Shown: in pieces, positions 36,052-47,702 of the stretch | Position numbering within the stretch: the stretch's first letter is position 1 | Layout of the letters: the number at the start of each line of letters is the position of its first letter | Made by a program: the position numbers and the translations under genes | NCBI GenBank assembly: GCA_002917075.1 | Contig: NTMA01000019.1 | Location: 62,001-126,000, forward strand | Direction of reading: 5' to 3' | Length of the DNA stretch: 64,000 nucleotides | Source of the DNA: Hawksworthiomyces lignivorus | Taxonomy: Eukaryota; Ascomycota; Sordariomycetes; Ophiostomatales; Ophiostomataceae | Notes under the pieces: generated by a model | The model's database searches: none | What the model was told of the DNA's origin: nothing | What the model saw: only the letters and a program-made list of their open reading frames with translations

Positions 36052-36675
36052 CTAGACCGCTCCTGCATGGGCATCTAACAAGTCTCTCACTTCTTGGAAA
36101 ATTTTGAGAATGGACGGCGACTGGGCCTCGATATCCTTCTTGGTGTCCTCGCCCAACTTACCCTCAGCCATCGCGAGATTCAAGTCAGGCCCTACACCAC
36201 TGTGAAAGGACAAAGCAGGACGAGTTTCTGCGACGCGCAATTTCATGCCTTTTAGCGTACCATTGAGATGGTCGCTTGCCGTAGTCCCTCCTTTGATACC
36301 ATAGCTGACGATGCCTGCCGGCTTGCCTGTCCATTCGTTGTATAAGTAATCGATGGCATTTTTCGTGCCACCTGCTAGACCAAAGTTATACTCTGGAATA
36401 ACCAGAATGTAGCCATCATATTTGGCGATTTCTTTGCTCCACGCAATCGTATGGGCGTGGACAAAAGAACTTTTGAAAGGTACCATGGCTGGTATGACTT
36501 CTTCGTCGTAAACGGGCAGGTTGAAGTCAGCAACGTCAACGGATGACAGTTCTACGCCGTCTTTGGCATTCGGGCCATTTGATATGATGTCTTTGACTAG
36601 AGCAGCGACCTTCGGTCCAACGCGAGGTTTTCGGGTGCTGAACGAAATAATTGCAAATTTCTTTATGGCCGACAT
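36052..36675 (-). CDS. NADPH-dependent FMN reductase
   Basis: A single exon of 207 residues starting at ATG 36675. The flavodoxin-like fold shows a phosphate-binding stretch near the N-terminus (IISFSTRKPRVGPKV), VIPEYNFGLAGGTKNAIDYL (the PEYN...KNAIDY hallmark of the SsuE/azoreductase family) and VSYGIKGG. Members reduce FMN or quinones with NADPH and can feed reduced flavin to two-component monooxygenases. A partner of that kind, the NtaA-like enzyme at 60998, is present in the window but 24 kb away. A TATATAAATA word on the opposite side near 36820 could be its TATA box. Confidence 0.92.
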   Translation of the reverse strand: MSAIKKFAIISFSTRKPRVGPKVAALVKDIISNGPNAKDGVELSSVDVADFNLPVYDEEVIPAMVPFKSSFVHAHTIAWSKEIAKYDGYILVIPEYNFGLAGGTKNAIDYLYNEWTGKPAGIVSYGIKGGTTASDHLNGTLKGMKLRVAETRPALSFHSGVGPDLNLAMAEGKLGEDTKKDIEAQSPSILKIFQEVRDLLDAHAGAV

Positions 36676-37950
36676 ACTGAATGAAATTGGTGCGATATAT
36701 GATGGCAGACACAGATGACAGGGGTGTTAGGTGTGTGGTGTTTAGGAGTTCAAATAATAAAGAGAATCGCAGAAAGAGATATGTTGATTGAAAGAAAGAG
36801 GGAACCTTGTTCTGCGTATATAAATAAAAGTGTTCGTATACCAATATCTCGCCACAGTTGATTGTAGAGCGCTGCAGCTTGCGAAAAGACCAAAAAAAAA
36901 GAAGAAGGAAAGAGAACCCCCTTTTAAGTTATCTGAGAGGTAGTAATATATTCTGGGTAGCTGGACAAGTTACCTACGCGCCATCACAAAGGAGCAAGTA
37001 TAGACATTTGTAGCTAAGTATTGTTTAGAGCACTTCTCTAAAGTATTTGTGCAGCTCCTTTGGTACATTTTAAGGCTTTCTATCATCACAATATGGTATA
37101 ATGGCCCGAGTATGCACCTGTAAATACCCCGAGACGACGTGCTTCTCATAGCTCCTACTTCTGATTTTGAAGTATAGATCAACCGACACAATTTGTCGCA
37201 TCTTGATGTTTAGTTTTGGCATCTGATAAGCATTCGGAGTACGGAGGAGTACGGAGTACGAAAGCTGCCCGCATTACAAACAGACTCGCTATTAAATCCG
37301 CACTAGCTACATTTGGATGCCGCGCGGCACGATAAGACCCTCCAATGGCCATTTGTAGCTTGGGCAATTACTCTTCATGAATGAGTGGTCGAGTAATATG
37401 CTATTTAAAGTATGACCGTAGATTAGCTATGAGGGCACATAGAAGCAGTTTGAGTGAAATTTATACCTTTACCTCTCTCTCGTGTCCTCAGTAAAAGTTC
37501 GCGACTACCGCTAGGTTTGGCAATTCAAGCACCCTTTGAAGTGGCGTTCTCGTCAAATGGGGATCAACTACTTTAGCAAAAGCATAGTGATGTTTTTGAG
37601 ATATCTCCCTGGACGTTTCTTCAGTTGAGTATCGCTCTAAGAGCTGCTTCTAAGTTTGCTGACAACGTTATTTTGGACCATTTGGTATCCGCGATCAGAT
37701 ACTTGGAGTCCAGAGACAAAAAAAATGTAATCAAGAATTATGTAACATACTTAGGCACAAGCGACCTCATTTGTCTTTCGCTTTATAGGATCGTGAGAAC
37801 TTAATTTATGAGTACGCAAGATACCTTGCTCAAGAATAGTAGTTTTCATAATAGCAACACTTATTGCTCCGAAAAAAAATTCATCCTGTTATTCAGTTGA
37901 CTTTCGCCTGTAGATTTAGAGCAGAATAACTTCTATGCCAGCCTTTTATC
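36676..37950. other. Intergenic, no gene seen
   Basis: Holds a GAGTACG-type short repeat at about 37234-37260. Otherwise unremarkable AT-rich sequence. Confidence 0.45.
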
Positions 37951-38767
37951 TCATTTGCTACCAGTAATTGCCGCTTCTTTATCGGCAGCTAGAATCTTCT
38001 GTATAGCTGGTCGATTTGTGCAACGCTTCCACCAAGCATTGACAGCCTCGTGATTGACGACGATGTGTCCATACCCACACGCAAAAAGCCTTTGAATCAG
38101 AGGAATGTAGTAGATGTCCACAAGAGTAAAATTATTTCCAGCCATATAATCTCTTTCGTGTAAGAGATCCTCTACAACGTCGAAAAACAACCCGACTGAT
38201 TGTAGTGCGTTTGAGACAATAGCATCATCAGGAAGCAGTCCCATGAATCTCTTAGCAAATTTCTCAAACGCAATTCTTCCTGCAGGCTCTGCAAAATAAA
38301 GCATTTCTACACTCTGTGCCTGGTCGAACAATGCCACAGCCTCGGTATCGGTCTCGGGAGGTAGGAGTGGAAAGTTGTACTTTGTAGCAAGATATTTGCA
38401 GATTGCACGACTCTCATAGAGGGTAAGTCCTTCCGCGAAAGTTATGACGGGTATTTTCCCCCACGGATGACGCATCTTGTGCTCTGTAGACTGTGGGTGA
38501 CGCCGTTAGCTTCAATGGTAACCGAAAAAATTATAAATGACCGAGGTAATATTCTGTAGACAAGGGGAGACTTGGAGACTTAGTACGAAGAAACCGTGTC
38601 ATCTTCCAAGGAAAACGCCTCTCCGACCCCCCTCTTACTTTTTGTTGCCCATTTTGAATATTAAGAAACACAAGTTGATAATCAGTAAAGCCGCCTTCGG
38701 CGAGAGTGAGGCGAACACGATCAGTGTTTGTCGAGCCACGTGCTCCATACAGCGTAAATTCTGGCAT
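37951..38767 (-). CDS. Glutathione S-transferase, phi/GstF-like
   Basis: Two exons, 38767-38639 and 38490-37951, with a 148-nt intron in phase 0, encode 222 residues. The N-terminal thioredoxin-fold domain reads FTLYGARGSTNTDRVRLTLAEGGF, then KMRHPWGKIPVI and LYESRAICKYLA, where the ESRAI motif binds the gamma-glutamyl group. The C-terminal helical domain has NFTLVDIYYIPL. The catalytic residue is likely Ser12 of the RGSTN stretch. It would conjugate or reduce electrophiles in the cytosol. The ATG at 38767 is chosen because upstream codons do not fit the family. Confidence 0.93.
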
Positions 38768-39433
38768 TTTCGAACTGCGTAGGAGTTTCACCAAGAACCT
38801 ACTGTGATTTCCGAACGTCGACATTTTGTGAGGGCTCATGTCAAGAATCGAGGCAACAGCTCGATATATACTCCGCACGCCATCGTCATTACGTCGAGAG
38901 CAAAACCCAACAGCATCCCCAGAACTCGGATGTCTTACTTCTACAGGAGATAATTGGCATTTGTTCATTAGATACGGGGAAATTGATTCGCTCTCAGCCT
39001 GTACTGGACGTTTCAACAGCAGCACGGGCGGATGGTTGGTGGGTTCGCTTTTGCTACCTAATCTGGTTAGTGCTGATTCTTTGTCTTGCATTCTATGTTC
39101 GGTTTCCTGAAAACGCAGGCAAGGCGGGCAAATAATATTACAGGTTTCTTCCCAGTAAGGGACTGACTAGTGTTTCAATGCACCGCTGCCAGGAGTATCC
39201 TTGTGGGTCTTCTGCCTATTCTAACCACCACATCTGAAAGCAATCTCATGTACTCCGTACTTAGGAGTAATATCGCGCTTGACGCCAGGCAGCCCGGTTC
39301 TTTTCCCTCGTGCTTCCGAAGATACACGGAACCGCATTGTCTAATTCGCTCGATCGGATTTATTGCTCTCTACAATCATTCCTCTCGTCTAAAGAGTGCT
39401 GATGAGAACGCGATTGTCCGTCCGCATCCAAGG
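38768..39433. promoter_or_regulatory. Divergent region between GST and regulator 3
   Basis: A 666-bp interval between outward-pointing starts. Open frames covering it on both strands have no motif. The pairing suggests the regulator could control the GST. Confidence 0.4.
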
Positions 39434-40823
39434 ATGGCCAAAAACAATGCCCCAGATAAATTGAACAGCACAGGCCGGGCCAAGGTGAAAACTGGTTGTG
39501 CTACTTGCAGGTTAGTTACAGCGGATAGAGCACACCGCCGGTCCGCCCCCTTAGATTGTGAGTTGAGACGAGAGACCATCTCTGCGGCGGTTGTGCTGAC
39601 CTAGCAACAGGATTAGGAAAATCAAGTGCGACGAAGCAAAGCCGTTCTGCCAGAAGTGTGTTAGCACTGGCCGTAACTGTGATGGCTACGATTCACCTTT
39701 CAGAATTTTTAACAGCCAACTCGTCAACCAAACCCACGCTAGCAGGATCAAGTTAGATGCTGGTTTGCAACGTATCTGGCATCCGATCATTGCGATCGCC
39801 CCTAATGATGTTGAATTTCTCAATCGTTGCTTCTCAACCAAAACTTTGTTCAACGTGGAACTAGACTGTGATGAAGAAGCTAAGAATGTCCTCCAAGCTA
39901 GCCTGGTTCATCTACCTACGCGGCAAGCAGTCTCATCTCTCAGACTTCTTCGAGAGGACCTCGAGACATCTGGAGACGGTCCAGCGTCTGTCGCGCAACC
40001 GAGCAGGAACTACTGTGACGGCCTCCAGCTCTACTGCAGGGCCTTGGGGGGTCTTGCATCTAACTTACAGTCTCTTAGCTCTGACAGATTGGAATCAGCA
40101 CTACTTTGCTGTCAAGTATTTATCAGCATTGAACAAGTGCGGAAGAATTACGCTGCTATGGCCCAGCATATTATTCGAGGGCTCAGGATCATGCGCGAAT
40201 ATCGCGCATGGCCAGGAATTGTCAATGCAAGCGAACTGGTACAACCGAACCCCAAAAGATTACCATTTTTGGATGTTTTCATCATCAAGCTATTCGCTGC
40301 ACCATGTAAATTTGCGGATCCTCCAGTAGCAGCCGATTCAACCGGGATGATGCCCTCTGCGTGTTTGACTGCACCTTCTGAGCACCAAGTGCTAGTTAAA
40401 CCTCGCAATCTTCGCACAATTGTACCCGACATGCGGACAAAGCTTACAAAGATCTCTGCACTGACAGTTGAATTTTTGCACAAAGTTTCTCAAATTGAAT
40501 TGATAGATAACACTCCTCGACTACTATCTGGAAAAGCAGCTCTATTGGATTCTTTACAACTGTGGCTTGTTGAATTTGAATTCATCCAGGCGGAGATCGA
40601 ACCGTCTGGTTCTGAGTCTATCTCAGTGTCATTCTTGCGCTTATTCCATCTGGTGTTAAAAATTGTCCTCTTGGGGGCTCTGGACTGGTCATCAGACCTT
40701 GATTCCGAACTGCAGATTGAGAGCGTTCGATTTCAGAGCCTAGCTAATAATATAGGTGAAAGAGTTAAAACTTACAGAACATGTAGAGGGAGGGATGGTG
40801 ATGTAGGGGGAAATGCTATTTGA
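39434..40823 (+). CDS. Zn2Cys6 transcription factor (regulator 3), possibly C-terminally altered
   Basis: Exon 1 (39434-39510) encodes MAKNNAPDK...KTGCATC and joins across a 100-nt intron (39511-39610) to exon 2 (39611-40823), reading RIRKIKCDEAKPFCQKC and a final NC. This completes the zinc cluster with CDEAKP linker and the usual GY after the last Cys. The whole is about 429 residues. The central region (LHLPTRQAV, CCQVFISIEQVRKNYAAMAQHIIRGLRIM) matches the many short fungal factors with a weak Fungal_trans_2-like domain. The last residues (TCRGRDGDVGGNAI) are low in resemblance and abut repeat-rich DNA, so the C-terminus may be truncated. Confidence 0.85.
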
Positions 40824-41200
40824 GGTAATAGCGATATTTGCGGTGAAAACGTCGTAAATATTTCCCAGTCATTCAGCCTATTCCCGTGTTTTCATGATTA
40901 ATATGATTTACTCGCTCTATTGCTAACAACCCATTATCCCACACGAAAAAGCTCACCAGGAAATTTCCCTTCAAGAAGTAAGCCTCTACAGTCCCTGCTC
41001 TAGCCTGCTTAGAGGGTGTGCTTTCATGTACTCCTGTGGCACAATTTGTGTTTTATTTAGACTAATCGACTGAGGTTACCGTGGCCAATTAACCTGCAAA
41101 GATTCTCTTAAAATCATGAAATATGCTGTGATATCTGCCTAAGGTTACCGTCAGTCCAGACCGAGCAATACGATGTTGTTCTTTGGTACTGAATGGCTGC

Positions 41201-41237
41201 GTTTTATTTTTATTTTTATTTTATTTTATTTTTTTAA
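41201..41237 (+). repeat. (TTTTA)n low-complexity tract
   Basis: About seven imperfect pentamers of TTTTA type. Confidence 0.8.
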
Positions 41238-41719
41238 ATAACTGGTTATATGGTATCTCTTTACGCCCCTGAATTTTTTATATTTGGTATTCTATATTTT
41301 ACTCTTTGTTTTATAATGTCTTTACTTTATATATTGAGTCGTAGGCGTGGGGACCCCCTGCGCAGTGCTGGAGAGATGTGGAGGATTTAACTGTCTGAAG
41401 CTATTCTACCCTCTCTCACCGCCCTAGGGCCATACAAAAGGGAGTTCCAGACTTTTTGCTCCTTTTAGGTGGGATTGTAGAAACGTTATGAATTATTAAG
41501 ATATTTACTTGGGTGCTATGGAGACGCTTTTATCTAAAACCCCTGCAAGTGATCCATAGGAACAAAAAAATACGTACAGCTTCTGAAGTAAAAAAAGTAG
41601 CCACTGATCAACCCTGGCCGCCCTGACTATGCCACTTGTCCCAGCAATTCCTCGTTGAGTTTTTGTACAACGTAAATTTAGATGTACACAGAAGTTTGCA
41701 GTGGATACACTAAAAATTG

Positions 41720-41861
41720 TGTTGGGTTATGCTTAGTATGTCAGCGAGTGCATAACTCTGACCAATCAGAGGCCAGTATTCTAGGGGCCTTAGGCATATA
41801 TATCGCATAGATAGATAGTGAGGCAATCAGCCGTAGACCACTTAGTTGGGCTCAATCAACA
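41720..41861 (+). mobile_element. LTR-like segment
   Basis: It begins TGTTGGG, has TATATA and ends ATCAACA, followed by a GACAATGCATT word similar to the flank of the candidate LTR ending at 9113. No target duplication or internal genes were found, so this is a weak call. Confidence 0.28.
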
Positions 41862-42773
41862 AGACAATGCATTCTCCACAACTGCGCTGACAGAGTCCTT
41901 CCATCACCTCACAAAACACTGTATTAACATACTTAACATACTGTAGACTTTGTACTGTGTACACACTATTAGAGAGGGCTTCTCTCTATAACTGCTTCTT
42001 CGCTAATTTCTGCCTTTTGAATTAATGGCTCTAACCCACCTGGATTTGACATCTATAATATGAGTAGCTTATGCTTATACGACTTATACGGATAGCCACA
42101 CCCATAGATGTTCATTGGGCTGTATGGTGTGCTATTTAGCCGATTGTGGCCTGCTACAGCTCACTGTCAAAAGTGTGCCTTGTGTCACTGCCTTAGCTGG
42201 CTTCGTGGCATGTTGCTCGATTGTTTTTGTTCAATTTGGGCCACCTAATAATAGTGTCACGAACAAAGAAAAGAAACGTAATTCTTCATACCTACTCAAT
42301 AGAAAGTATGCATCAATATCCTCGTGTGGGATAAGGCAGAAAACGACGTGCATATGTAGGCTCCCTGGGCAACAATAGAACTTCAGTGTATTCTCCTAAA
42401 CCGCACATGTTGAACATAAACAAAGTGCAAGCTTAGGCTGACTGATTTGATTGCTACAATAGTATGAAGCGGCCGCGGACGTAGTGGTGTGTTTAGAGCA
42501 TGCACTCTTTAAACCAACGTACTGGTATGCCTAGAATGTGCACTTTTAAAGCAAACCGGGGAGCTGTCGCGATCGTGGTAAGATCCTTGCTCAGACCCCG
42601 CAAAGCTTAGCATATGGTTAACCCTACAAAAGCCCTTTCGCTGCTACGGAGGTCCTTGAGAGCAGCATTCCATATTTCACCGCTTCTGACACTACGGCAA
42701 GCTAGCCATCAACTTTCGGACACCACTTAAAATTTCAATCGTCACGGATATCGCAAAGCAGACGTCAACAAAT

Positions 42774-44594
42774 ATGTCTGTCGGGGGTGCAATAGCAGCG
42801 GCCAAGGTGGGAATTGATTTCGCACCTTTGCCAAATGCTATAAACTTAACTCAAACCAGTACAGGTTTGGTTCAGGATGTTGCAGATGTGGCTCAGAACA
42901 GATCAGCTTTGGCTCAGAATGCTCCAGCTCTGGCTTCAGGTTTTACAGGTGTGACTCTGAACGTTACAAGTGTGGTTGTGGGTGCCACAGGCGCGGCTCA
43001 GACTGCTGCAAATGTAGGTCTAGGTCAAGACGTTGCAGGTTTAGCCCAGAATGTTGTTGGCCTTGCCTGGAGAGCTGGAGCATACTTGTACAACTCGTCT
43101 GAGTTGGATAGTAAGCTCGCTCAGTGCATGAAGGAGTATCAACAGACAGAGTATCTCGAGGCGTCTTCCACCGCTTCAATCCCAAAATCGACAATCTGGA
43201 AAACTACTCCGGCCTTTCGAGAAGCAAGATTCTTACTCAAAGTCTACAAAGATATCGAACGGTACATTGTAGACCAAGCTATAACGGATGCCGAGCTTCG
43301 CAGTTTGAATTGGCAGGCTACCGTGACTATTTACGAAGAGCGCAATTTGCCAAACATCATCAGCCGCCTTTCTCAATGTTGCATTTCTGCCAGAATACGA
43401 GATATTACTAGGACCGATCTGGAGCAGCGCTTCAACATAGTCAGCCTTGCTCGTATCGGAAACGTTGTGCTCTCAAATGCATTTGCCGTGGAGAGAGAAA
43501 TGCGAAGTCGGCGCCTGAGGGCTGGGCTTCCCCAAGAAGAACATCGCGTTGTCCCAATTCTTGGACGTCTATTGAGCTTATTGCCTCTATGTGGCATATA
43601 CGAGATCAGCCTCTCAGATATAGGTACGATTGTCGCGCCCGCCATGAAAGCCTTGGCACTGACCTAGATAGCAATTATTCTCGGCAAGGCGGCCATGTTC
43701 GAAACTGTCGCCAGATCTCGAATCGCTGCTCTGAGAGGGCAACACGCTACCCAGGTCATGAACTCCTTGCTATTTGGAGGCAGCACGCAAAGCACAGCTA
43801 AAGGCTTCGCACAGCTGGCTCCGACATTCAAAGGCGAACGTGTAGTGGCCGGCCGCATCGACGGAAACGGACAACCACAATTTGCGGACGCCAATGTCGC
43901 AAAATTTTGCCGGTTTTCTGGATCCGTGGATCAGAAGCATGCAACCGCTGGAACTCGGATCTACATGCTGGACGGCTGGGCGAACCTTATCGCGCAAAGA
44001 GAGGCTCTCTCTCGAGACCGGTCTGGCTCTCAAAGTAATTCACCTAGCACAGCAACTGATATTCATGGAAACAAATTCGTGTATCCTGGCACACCTGGTC
44101 AGATAACGTTCACTGTGAAAGAATTACCCGGTGGAAGTCTTATGGCCAAGCCCCGGAAATTTGGTGGCTATGACTACTTATGCTCAGCATACTATAACAA
44201 AGGCCGCAGCAGCTCAAGGGCGACTGGTGAAGAGAAGCACTTTGGAGGCATGGTCGGACCTATCAACTGCGACTGTATTGGTCTGGATAGGAACAAAGGA
44301 CAACTAACTGGGACTGGGAGGTACGGAGAGAGACTGCCGATTGTCAATCGCACCTTTGTAGGGAATTCCATCGAACACACCAAACGACTCGCGCGAGAAA
44401 AACTTTCAATCCTATGGTGCTCTGGAGACTGGCCCATGGGCGTTTTCTTTATGCAAACACTGCCTCAAAGCTCCTATCTCCAAGGCCGAGGAGAATGCCT
44501 GCATTGTGCGCTTGAAAATGCTGCTTTAGCCGGTTGTGCAGAAGTGATTGCCTGTGGAGGCGGACGGGCCTCGGCCGAAGCCAGAATTGGTTGA
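42774..44594 (+). CDS. Unrecognised 606-codon ORF with N-terminal heptad repeats, interrupted by one amber codon
   Basis: From the ATG at 42774 a single frame runs to the TGA at 44592-44594 except for one TAG at 43665-43667. After it the same frame continues (IAIILGKAAMFE...) with no other stop, so both halves (297 and 308 codons) look like one gene. The N-terminal part has nine 7-residue repeats rich in Ala, Gln, Asn and Val. A Cys-poor helical region follows (KVYKDIERYIVDQAIT...). The C-terminal half is Gly/Ser-rich and ends in Cys-containing motifs (CDC, WCSGDWPM, GECLHCALENA). No signal peptide or known domain was recognised. The TAG may be a C-to-T nonsense mutation of CAG, read-through, or a sequencing error. 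No plausible intron spans it. The gene is intronless and surrounded by repeat relics. Confidence 0.6.
42864..43067 (+). repeat. Degenerate 21-bp (7-codon) tandem repeat inside the unrecognised ORF
   Basis: Consecutive in-frame 21-bp units start at 42864, 42885, 42906, 42927, 42948, 42969 and 42990. A 27-bp unit (43011-43037) and a further 21-bp unit follow. Typical peptides are GLVQDVA, ALAQNAP and GLAQNVV. The heptad spacing suggests an amphipathic helix or membrane-associating stretch. Confidence 0.85.
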
Positions 44595-45704
44595 AAAAAA
44601 AAAAGGAAGAGTATCAAATCCGATGAACAGGGGGCTAGTCAAGACACACAGAATTGCGTGCATATGAAGTTTTCAACAAACTTCATATAGGACATGAAGA
44701 AAGACGCATTCAACAGCTGTCTAGGATATACACCTAGGCTCCATACCTCTAGGAAAAGAATCAAACTATTTCCATGAAAGAAGCTAGAAGAAAATAAAAA
44801 AGAAGGGAAAGAAGTCAAGAATACAAGAGAGAGATGTCGAGAAAGAAGAGCTGTATCTATATGCGGTCGTCGGAGAGGCAGCGAGGGCGGGGCCAATCAG
44901 CAACAAGCATACAGTGCCACATTTCCCGGTTGGGACAGTCGCCGACTCTGGCGCCCACAACACTGTGTTCAAACTTACAATTTAAGTTATTATTAAATTA
45001 CATATACTTCTGTGCTACTCAGGAGGCTATATTGTTCCTGCTACACTACTCTAATCCTTCTATCCTAAAAACATAAAACCCTCCAAGACTAATCATCTTA
45101 ACAAGGCCCTTCTCACCAGACAGTAGCATTGTAACATAAGTAGCGAACGTGTATCGCCTCTTCTCCTATTCCGTGGTTAAAATAATGACTAACAATATAA
45201 CAAGAATAACCCCGAATGTATTCACTACAACCTTCTTTAAGAAGTCTGTCTACGCGAGCACACCAAAGCCAGGCGTGTTTCCTCAAGCACTGATCTCGAA
45301 CTCGTCTTTGCCCCGAGCGATTTTTGAAAAATCAATTTCCATCCACGAATTGAAGCCCTTCTACAATACGACGATAAGTTCCCTGGAGACACATATGCGT
45401 GTGAAGAAACGGGAGTCGATACATCCATTGAGTGAAGTCTGTCGACACCTCTCTTTTTATAGACCTACAATAACAAACGCGTAATCTCTGTCCTTTGCGA
45501 TATCTTGTATTGCCGCCAGGAGCTTTTGTTGTGACCCATATTCGGCCTCAGGTTACTAAATCATTTAGGTCAGGGGGATCTTCGCCTCATAAAATAATTT
45601 GGGCATTGCCTAATTAGGCGGTTAGTGAGCGCCCGATAGACACACAGGTCTAATCCTATTCGAATTAATTCAACACCAATATTGTCACCAAAACAAACAA
45701 CAAA
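44595..45704. other. Intergenic, no gene seen
   Basis: An A11 run follows the ORF at 44595. The frame at 45149-45484 begins at GTG and has no known motif. Nothing is supported. Confidence 0.45.
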
Positions 45705-46350
45705 ATGGCCTCCCTCCCTGCCTCCTTCCCTGCCTCCCGGAGCCGAATACGAATCACGAGAAGCCCTCCTTCAGTAAATCAATCAGTGGGCAACGCCTCG
45801 CGGTTGTCCTTTGTTATTAGTCGGTCAAACAAGGAAGGTTCCGGCAGACTTACTTGCTTCTGTGCCTGTGATGATTTGGCGCACCACCAGACCCAACGAA
45901 AGTATGACCAAGGCATACTACGACTAGAAAGACTGGCTGGCTATACTCTGTCTTGGCTAAAGTATCAGCAGATGACTCTTAAGTCCTGAAGCAGCGGCTT
46001 GATCGGTATTCTGCATATAACCATGATCTTAGTACAAACCCTGCCGCTCATTCTGCCCACTCCGTTGTCTCAGCCTCTGAAAAGGATTTAATTTCGAGCA
46101 GTGTTACTGCAGGTTTGACACCAAAAGAGGTCTAGTCACTTCTTCGAATTCATCACCAGTCTTTGATTACCTGGCAAGATATTTAGAACTAAATTGCTGA
46201 AGTGGGGCGGCAACGTTACCAAGGCTTAAGCCCTACACATGCCTTTGTTATTGGCCTGCAAGATAATGATTTTTGGAGCTGTCTTGAGGTAGATTTAAAC
46301 AGTCGTATTGCTTTCGTATTTTATCTGGAGAAACCTAAGCTGACTGTTGA
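45705..46350 (+). mobile_element. Mutator-like (Hop/MULE) transposase relic with FAR1-like N-terminus
   Basis: The first frame, from ATG 45705, contains SFVISRSNKEGSGR (residues about 35-48) followed by CxC-type residues, as in the FAR1/WRKY-like DNA-binding region of fungal MULE transposases. After frame changes a second region (about 46080-46350) reads AGLTPKEV*SLLR...SLITWQDI*N*IAEV, then RQRYQGLSPTHAFVIGL and DNDFW, matching the segment before the MULE catalytic domain. The stops correspond to Gln codons (CAG/CAA to TAG/TAA). The catalytic DDE domain is not seen. It is a decayed, RIP-like relic. Confidence 0.7.
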
Positions 46351-46961
46351 GTTAATGGAGTTATTGCCGCCTGTCTCGCCAGCCCACTCCCGCCGTCCAT
46401 TACAGTACCAGCAGGCAGATTACGAACTGCCAGCAACAGACATACATCCGCCCTGCCTGAATGTCAGGATCGCCTGGAGACTCGCGTATCCACGATCTGA
46501 TTCTCGAGGCATTTTGGGCTGCAAAGTATGCCAGCTTGGGCAAGCGGGAAGCCATTCAGCTGGCGTCAAAAACGTCGAGCTTGCCCCGAGCCCCACACCT
46601 AGCAAGGATCTTATCACCTTGGAGGGCAAACCCCTTCAGTTTGGCACAATGGCCCTTGCTTTCCAAGAAAGTGCCGAAGGAGGGAAGCTGAAGCTGGACA
46701 GCTGCTGGCCAATGATGGCGATATGTAGGCTGGAAGCCATTTTTTTTTTGACCCAGCTATCATTACGTAGGTTGAGTCTACAGGCTTATTTTAGTAGTTT
46801 AAACAATTCTTGGCCAGACCCAAGTGTCTAAAAACAGTTAACCTTATACGTAGTTCTTTATGCTGTCTACTAGAATAAATGCTATGGCCAGTCTATAATT
46901 CAGAAGCTTAATGGCAATGACTTCACGCAGGCGAGCAATGACGCATTTTATTACGCCTGCA
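46351..46961. other. Relic-like sequence of unknown origin
   Basis: Open frames on the plus strand (for example 46461-46691) show no recognised motif. The stretch may be further parts of the MULE element. A T11 run lies near 46740. Confidence 0.35.
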
Positions 46962-47702
46962 TTATGCTCGCGCCCACTGAGGATGAACGTGGTCAAGGCA
47001 TTCAAAATAGCAATTAAAGCACACCCACCACCTTGGTTCGTTGGTCGGTAAGATGGTTTCGCAGTTGCCACGTGCGACTGGATGGCAAGCCAACCGAGCG
47101 ATCTCACTCTTGGCACGATCTTCGAGAAATGTCTGTATCGAATCCGGGCTTTTCGCTGCGCATAAGCGACACACGTCTTTCATTTGTACTTCAGAATTGC
47201 GAGGCTGTCCCTTTTCTACATGGAGCGAGCAGGAATTGAAAATATCGTAATGATCGGGACGACATCTTGCTAGTCTGCAGCACTAGGTGAAGTAGCATCG
47301 CCGGCAGTATGCTCGGCAGCTCTTTAGATGCTGGGATGCTTGCGACTCTTTTATAGAGATTCTAGTCGAACAGCTCTTGATTCGGATAATTAGCACAAAA
47401 TGTGATTTCGGTCCCGCTGTCAGGGAAGCCCAGAGGGAATGTACTTTGCCTATCTGGATTCCGCATAGGTTGCACGACGACTTAGTCCCTGCGTCGTAGG
47501 CGTAGAGCCGGAGGAGGTCTAGCTGCGCCTCTGTGGCTGACTCTCCTAGAAACTTGGTGCGAATGGCTTCGGAGGATAAGGTCATGCTCAATAGGTCGGC
47601 GAAGTGCAGATATTTAGAGATCGCAACAAGCGCAACGTACGGAAGAGGTTGAACCCTTCTAGCTATATCCTTGTCTTTGCGCGCATTGTCTTTCCCTTCC
47701 AA
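46962..47702 (-). pseudogene. F-box protein gene with a premature stop
   Basis: One minus-strand frame runs from ATG 47702 to the stop at 46962 with a single internal TAG (47285-47283). The N-terminus (RVQPLPYVALVAISKYLHFADLLSMTLSS) looks like a fungal F-box, the substrate-receptor module of SCF ubiquitin ligases. It is followed by pairs of cysteines (CNLCG, CRAYCRRC, CRLCAAK and PRWWVCFNC), common in fungal F-box proteins with a zinc-like region. The TAG fits TGG to TAG (Trp). The C-terminus is short for the family (247 codons), so it is probably non-functional. Confidence 0.6.

Larger units (their letters stand above)
40824..42773. other. Repeat-rich intergenic region
   Basis: About 2 kb with no supported gene. 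It contains an ATTTT-rich tract, an LTR-like segment at 41720-41861 and other AT-rich relic-like sequence. The open frame at 42115-42378 has no motif I know. Confidence 0.5.

Noticed and set aside
38531..39091. Upstream extension of the GST reading frame
   Set aside because: The extra N-terminal residues do not resemble any GST; the ATG at 38767 begins exactly where the thioredoxin-like fold starts.
43590..43801. An intron removing the TAG at 43665 in the heptad-repeat ORF
   Set aside because: The only GT-AG pair around the stop would be about 46 nt and would shift the downstream frame.
45149..45484. 111-codon ORF
   Set aside because: Opens at GTG, has no recognised motif and lies in repeat-rich DNA.
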